A stretch of DNA of 34,985 nucleotides, taken from assembly GCA_964449985.1 (NCBI GenBank), contig CAYVCG010000014.1, positions 1-34,985 of the forward strand, given 5' to 3'. Every line of letters starts with the position of its first letter. The first letter of the stretch is position 1. Below, in pieces: positions 32,112-34,985 of the stretch. Source of the stretch: CAYVCG01 sp964449985. GTDB taxonomy: Bacteria > Bacillota > Clostridia > Lachnospirales > WRAX01. A model generated the notes under the pieces. That model was given only the letters and a program-made list of their open reading frames with translations, did no database searches and had not been told where the DNA came from. Position numbers and translations under genes: made by a program.

Positions 32112-33959
32112 ATGAATTCAAAACAATTTATACCTGGCATATTAAGAACATTATCTATTATTATAATAACATCTATAATGTTTTTTTTAGTTATGAGTTT
32201 TTTATCTGAGTTTCTAGAGTTTAGGGTGGAGCAAAATGTTCTTGTTTCTGATGCGAGTGTAGATTTATCAGATATAGAATTGGATAGTATGCTGCCCACT
32301 GAGCTGAACGGAGAATGGGATGTATTTCCGGGCCTTTTTTTAGACGAATATGAGCCTAATGCGCTCGCTTATCCGCAGAAGGTCTTTCTTCCTATAGGTA
32401 AAGTTACGGAGAATGTTGGGCAAACAACATATAGAGTGTTATTAAAAATAAATAAGAGCTATAGCAGCATTGGGCTTTATATACGAAATCTTCAATGTGA
32501 GGCCAATATTTTTGTAAACGGTGTTTTGCAAAACAATAAAACCACACTGAGAAGTGATCGAAACATACAGTTAGTAAATGCAAAGGTATTTCAGCTTAAT
32601 TTTGATCAACAAACGGACGAGCAGGAGATCGTCATTTCCGTTGCAAAAGGAAATGAAACGGAGAACATGCTGTATAAGCGTTCAGTAATAGTTGGTTCTG
32701 AGAGCGCGATTTATACACATGCATTTTTCTCTATGGCTTCGACAGTGTTTGTCTTTGGTCTGCTTGTTCTGCTTGCTCTAAGTGGTTGTACTTTTATGTT
32801 TCTTCATCCAAAGCATAGGATAATTACGCTTATCACGCTGTTGGACACTATGCTGGCAATAAGGGTTATTTTTGGAATGGATGACGTGTTTGATTTTGCG
32901 CAGGGTGTATTAGGTAATTTTTATATTTCTAATAGCAGCAGAATGTCAATACAAATATTTTTCCTTATGCTGGGCGGTATTTTTGGTTCACTATTGGCTC
33001 ATTATTTGTTTGATGAAGAGAATAAAGTTTCTAAGTTTTTAACAGTGCCTCTGCCGTTTTTATACGGTATTATGGCTGTGATATTCCCGTTGCGTCTGGA
33101 CTGGTTTGATCTGTTTGGCGTTCAGGCTATTATGATAGTGTTTATGTTTACGTTTTTTGTTCTGGTTTTACAATCTTATGTATATTGGAATAAAAATAAA
33201 AACGCTTATTCTATATTCCAAATAGCAAAAACGGTTTATGTAGGCGGCATTATTGCTGTTGATATTTTTTTCATGAGCTCAAAAATAAATATGATGTTGT
33301 TCGCTTATGCATATATGCTATTTTTGCTCGCGCATCTATTCATACGGTTGTATGACAACAACATTAGTTATAAACAAGTTGCGGAGCTTAATCAAGGCCT
33401 TGAAAAGAAGGTTGAAGAGAGGACTGCGGAGCTTACGCATGCTAATAAGGTCCTATCAGAGATTTCCATAAGTGATGCGTTGACGAACGCATATAACCGT
33501 CTTTATTTCGAACGGGCTATTGAGCTTGCGATATCAAGCTTTAACCCCGCAAAGGATGAATTGCATCTATGTATGTTTGACCTTGATCATTTTAAGCGTA
33601 TCAATGATAAATATGGGCATGATGTTGGCGACGAACAGTTGAAATACGTTGTTAGCACGATAAAGGGTATGGTTGACAATCGTCGCGTTATGCTTGCCAG
33701 GGTCGGGGGAGAAGAATTTGTTTTGCTGATTAAAGCTATGCATACAGATGAGGTTATGGATACGGTTGAAGGCATTAGGCTCGTTTTAGAGCAGAATGCC
33801 AAAGAAAATGAGAATCGGACGACTGCAAGTTTCGGCGTTGTGCGCTATGTTGCCGGCATGACCCAAAAAGAGTTTTTAAAGCTTGCAGATCAATATTTGT
33901 ACCATTCAAAAAATACAGGTCGGAACAAGATTTCTCTTGCTCCGGAAAAAGATATATGA
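32112..33959 (+). CDS. Membrane diguanylate cyclase (GGDEF) with extracytoplasmic sensor domain
   Basis: I choose the ATG at 32112, with AGGTG six bases upstream; the GTG at 32103 overlaps that site. The 615-residue protein has one N-terminal span (about 9-31), an extracytoplasmic beta-rich domain (about 45-195) and about seven further spans (about 205-415), like 7TMR-DISM receptors. A coiled coil (QGLEKKVEERTAELTHANKVL) leads to a GGDEF domain (about 445-615). The signature is GGEEF at 532-536 with DLDHFKRINDKYGHDVGD before it, so cyclic di-GMP synthesis is expected. The inhibitory I-site RxxD, five residues before GGEEF, is absent (NRRV there). It is a single gene between two terminator blocks. 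Confidence 0.9.
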   Translation: MNSKQFIPGILRTLSIIIITSIMFFLVMSFLSEFLEFRVEQNVLVSDASVDLSDIELDSMLPTELNGEWDVFPGLFLDEYEPNALAYPQKVFLPIGKVTENVGQTTYRVLLKINKSYSSIGLYIRNLQCEANIFVNGVLQNNKTTLRSDRNIQLVNAKVFQLNFDQQTDEQEIVISVAKGNETENMLYKRSVIVGSESAIYTHAFFSMASTVFVFGLLVLLALSGCTFMFLHPKHRIITLITLLDTMLAIRVIFGMDDVFDFAQGVLGNFYISNSSRMSIQIFFLMLGGIFGSLLAHYLFDEENKVSKFLTVPLPFLYGIMAVIFPLRLDWFDLFGVQAIMIVFMFTFFVLVLQSYVYWNKNKNAYSIFQIAKTVYVGGIIAVDIFFMSSKINMMLFAYAYMLFLLAHLFIRLYDNNISYKQVAELNQGLEKKVEERTAELTHANKVLSEISISDALTNAYNRLYFERAIELAISSFNPAKDELHLCMFDLDHFKRINDKYGHDVGDEQLKYVVSTIKGMVDNRRVMLARVGGEEFVLLIKAMHTDEVMDTVEGIRLVLEQNAKENENRTTASFGVVRYVAGMTQKEFLKLADQYLYHSKNTGRNKISLAPEKDI

Positions 33960-33974
33960 AAATAATATCAAAAA

Positions 33975-34022
33975 ATAACAAACGGCTTTATGAATTATTA
34001 AATCCATAAAGCCGTTTGTTAT
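33975..34022. terminator. Bidirectional terminator with an 18-bp perfect stem
   Basis: ATAACAAACGGCTTTATG (33975-33992) and its exact reverse complement (34005-34022) flank a 12-nt loop. It lies 15 bp after the diguanylate cyclase gene and can end transcription from both sides. Confidence 0.8.
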
Positions 34023-34029
34023 TTGAACA

Positions 34030-34065
34030 AAAATGCTGCGGCATAGCGATATGTTACAGCATTTT
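34030..34065. terminator. Second bidirectional terminator, downstream of rplT
   Basis: AAAATGCTG (34030-34038) pairs with CAGCATTTT (34057-34065), with an inner CATA/TATG pair. A T run follows on the plus side (to 34069) and TTTTTG on the minus side, so it probably ends the infC-rpmI-rplT transcript. Confidence 0.75.
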
Positions 34066-34093
34066 TTTTATTAAAATTATTATTTAAAATTTA

Positions 34094-34438
34094 TTATTTA
34101 ACCTTTGAAACTAATTGAGCAAAAGCGCCAGCATCGCTAACAGCCATTTCTGCAAGCATTTTTCTGTTTATAGTAATACCAGCGTTTTTAAGACCATTCA
34201 TAAATTTGCTGTAGGACATTCCGTTTAATCTTGCAGCTGCATTTATTCTTGTTATCCAAAGGCTTCTGTATTCACGCTTTGTTTGCTTTCTACCGGCAAA
34301 GGAGTGCGCCAGAGCACGCATAACAGACTGTTTAGCAACTCTGTATTGTTTGCTTCTTGCTCCAAAATAACCCTTTGCTAATTTCAATACTTTTTTATGT
34401 TTTTTTCTGGCGTTTATTGCGCCTTTAATCCTCGCCAT
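34094..34438 (-). CDS. rplT: 50S ribosomal protein bL20
   Basis: The 114-residue basic protein has the standard bL20 start (MARIKGAINARKKHKKVLKLAKGY, given here as the family opening), the RSLWITRINAAARLNGMSYSKFM core and normal length. bL20 helps early assembly of the large subunit, binds 23S rRNA, and in Bacillus represses its own operon through a leader upstream of infC (outside the window). GGAGGAC precedes the ATG. It lies 23 bp after rpmI. Confidence 0.97.
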   Translation of the reverse strand: MARIKGAINARKKHKKVLKLAKGYFGARSKQYRVAKQSVMRALAHSFAGRKQTKREYRSLWITRINAAARLNGMSYSKFMNGLKNAGITINRKMLAEMAVSDAGAFAQLVSKVK

Positions 34439-34461
34439 AGTCTAAGTCCTCCTTAAATATC

Positions 34462-34659
34462 TTATAGATATGGTAACATCCGTTTAGTTTGGCTTTCATT
34501 AGCAGATGATGCTATAGCCGCGCGTCTAAGTGTTCTTATTCTTTTTGGCGATTTATGGCCGTTGATGTGCTGCTTTCCTGCTTTGTGATAGGACAGTTTG
34601 CCTGTTCCCGTAACCTTAAAACGCTTGAGAGCAGCTTTCTTTGTTTTCATTTTAGGCAT
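34462..34659 (-). CDS. rpmI: 50S ribosomal protein bL35
   Basis: The 65-residue protein begins MPKMKTKKAALKRFKVTGTGK, the usual bL35 start, and is strongly basic (HKSPKRIRTLRRA). AGGAGG lies upstream of the ATG. It sits between infC and rplT as in nearly all bacteria, 80 bp after infC. That spacer contains a small imperfect hairpin (TTAAAC/GTTTAA around TGCCGGCA, near 34698-34718). Confidence 0.97.
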   Translation of the reverse strand: MPKMKTKKAALKRFKVTGTGKLSYHKAGKQHINGHKSPKRIRTLRRAAIASSANESQTKRMLPYL

Positions 34660-34739
34660 TAATTATATCCTCCTTAGGTGTACATTTTTAAATCCGCCTT
34701 AAACTTGCCGGCAGTTTAATCAATATGATGAACCAGCTT

Positions 34740-34985
34740 TTATGCCTTGGGCGACAAAAACATAGCTATTGTCTTAGCTTCTAATTTAGGTTGCTTATCA
34801 ATAACGCTATATTCGCAAACGCTCTCGGCAAAGTTTTTGAGGATTTCCTCCGCAGTACCAATTCTGCTCATTTCACGACCATAGCGAAATTTAATGCTAA
34901 CTTTTACTTTATCTCCGTCTTTTAAAAACTCAATGGCTTTTTTGACTTTGACGTTAATATCGTGAGTATCAATATTTGGGGACAA
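34740..34985 (-). CDS. infC: Translation initiation factor IF-3, C-terminal domain (5' end outside window)
   Basis: The 81 visible residues form the C-terminal domain of IF-3: LSPNIDTHDINVKVKKAIEFL, DGDKVKVSIKFRYGREM and a tail ending AMFLSPKA. The first visible codon, TTG at the right edge, is an internal leucine (IF-3 normally has IRLSPNI here), so the gene continues beyond the window. IF-3 binds the 30S subunit and ensures correct start-codon choice. It is the first gene of the infC-rpmI-rplT operon; its leader and start, often AUU or similar, are not visible. Confidence 0.95.
   Translation of the reverse strand: MSPNIDTHDINVKVKKAIEFLKDGDKVKVSIKFRYGREMSRIGTAEEILKNFAESVCEYSVIDKQPKLEAKTIAMFLSPKA

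Noticed and set aside
1..34985. CRISPR arrays, tRNA or rRNA genes, transposases, prophage or toxin-antitoxin pairs
   Set aside because: Looked for on both strands; no direct-repeat arrays, cloverleaf sequences or recognisable proteins of these types were found.

Overview
The window looks like part of a chromosome from an AT-rich, low-GC Gram-positive bacterium of the class Clostridia (inferred, no rRNA is present). The evidence is gene order (miaB-ymcA-mutS-mutL-miaA-hfq-ynbB; infC-rpmI-rplT), strong AGGAGG-type ribosome binding sites, several TTG and GTG starts, ECF and KtrAB-type transport, and a methyl-independent type MutL. The sequence is a draft scaffold with two 100-N gaps. The first (23880-23979) is an assembly artefact, because the same 55 bases stand on both sides of it. 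The second (30231-30330) hides real missing sequence.

Layout. 1-658: 5' part of a secreted GH78 alpha-L-rhamnosidase running off the left edge. 1.1-4.4 kb: cell-envelope and membrane genes (L,D-transpeptidase, YihY/BrkB protein, NusG-II protein, Gx transporter, ECF S component), with a cluster of four DnaA-box-like sequences between two convergent genes at 3.79-3.83 kb. 4.58-4.74 kb: a 164-bp inverted-repeat element. 4.8-6.7 kb: a short NeuB-type synthase, EngB and a PspC-domain protein. 6.9-9.8 kb, minus strand: a lipoprotein and a KtrA/KtrB-type potassium uptake pair. 10.1 kb: a phosphoglycolate phosphatase-like HAD protein. 10.8-19.7 kb, minus strand: a tightly packed seven-gene operon for tRNA A37 modification (MiaB, MiaA), mismatch repair (MutS, MutL), the Y-complex protein YmcA/YlbF, Hfq and a PLP enzyme. 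19.8-20.5 kb: a small unknown protein and an AhpD-like protein.

20.8-27.9 kb, plus strand: a LacI-controlled sugar or polyol operon with a GatY/KbaY-like aldolase, the regulator, an FGGY kinase, a GatD-like polyol-phosphate dehydrogenase, an aldo/keto reductase and a GatZ/KbaZ-like protein. Two palindromes with the core GAAACGTTTCG, one upstream of the aldolase and one upstream of the kinase, are the likely operators. No PTS or transporter gene is present, so the kinase probably supplies the phosphorylated substrate. The combination suggests a reduce/phosphorylate/oxidise/cleave route for an unidentified sugar. This is the strongest candidate for an uncharacterised pathway in the window.

28.0-31.9 kb: a promoter-leader-terminator unit that may be a small RNA or attenuator, followed by a large secreted right-handed beta-helix protein with repeated carbohydrate-binding-like modules. 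32.1-34.0 kb: a membrane diguanylate cyclase. 34.0-35.0 kb: two bidirectional terminators and the rplT, rpmI and infC (partial) translation genes on the minus strand.
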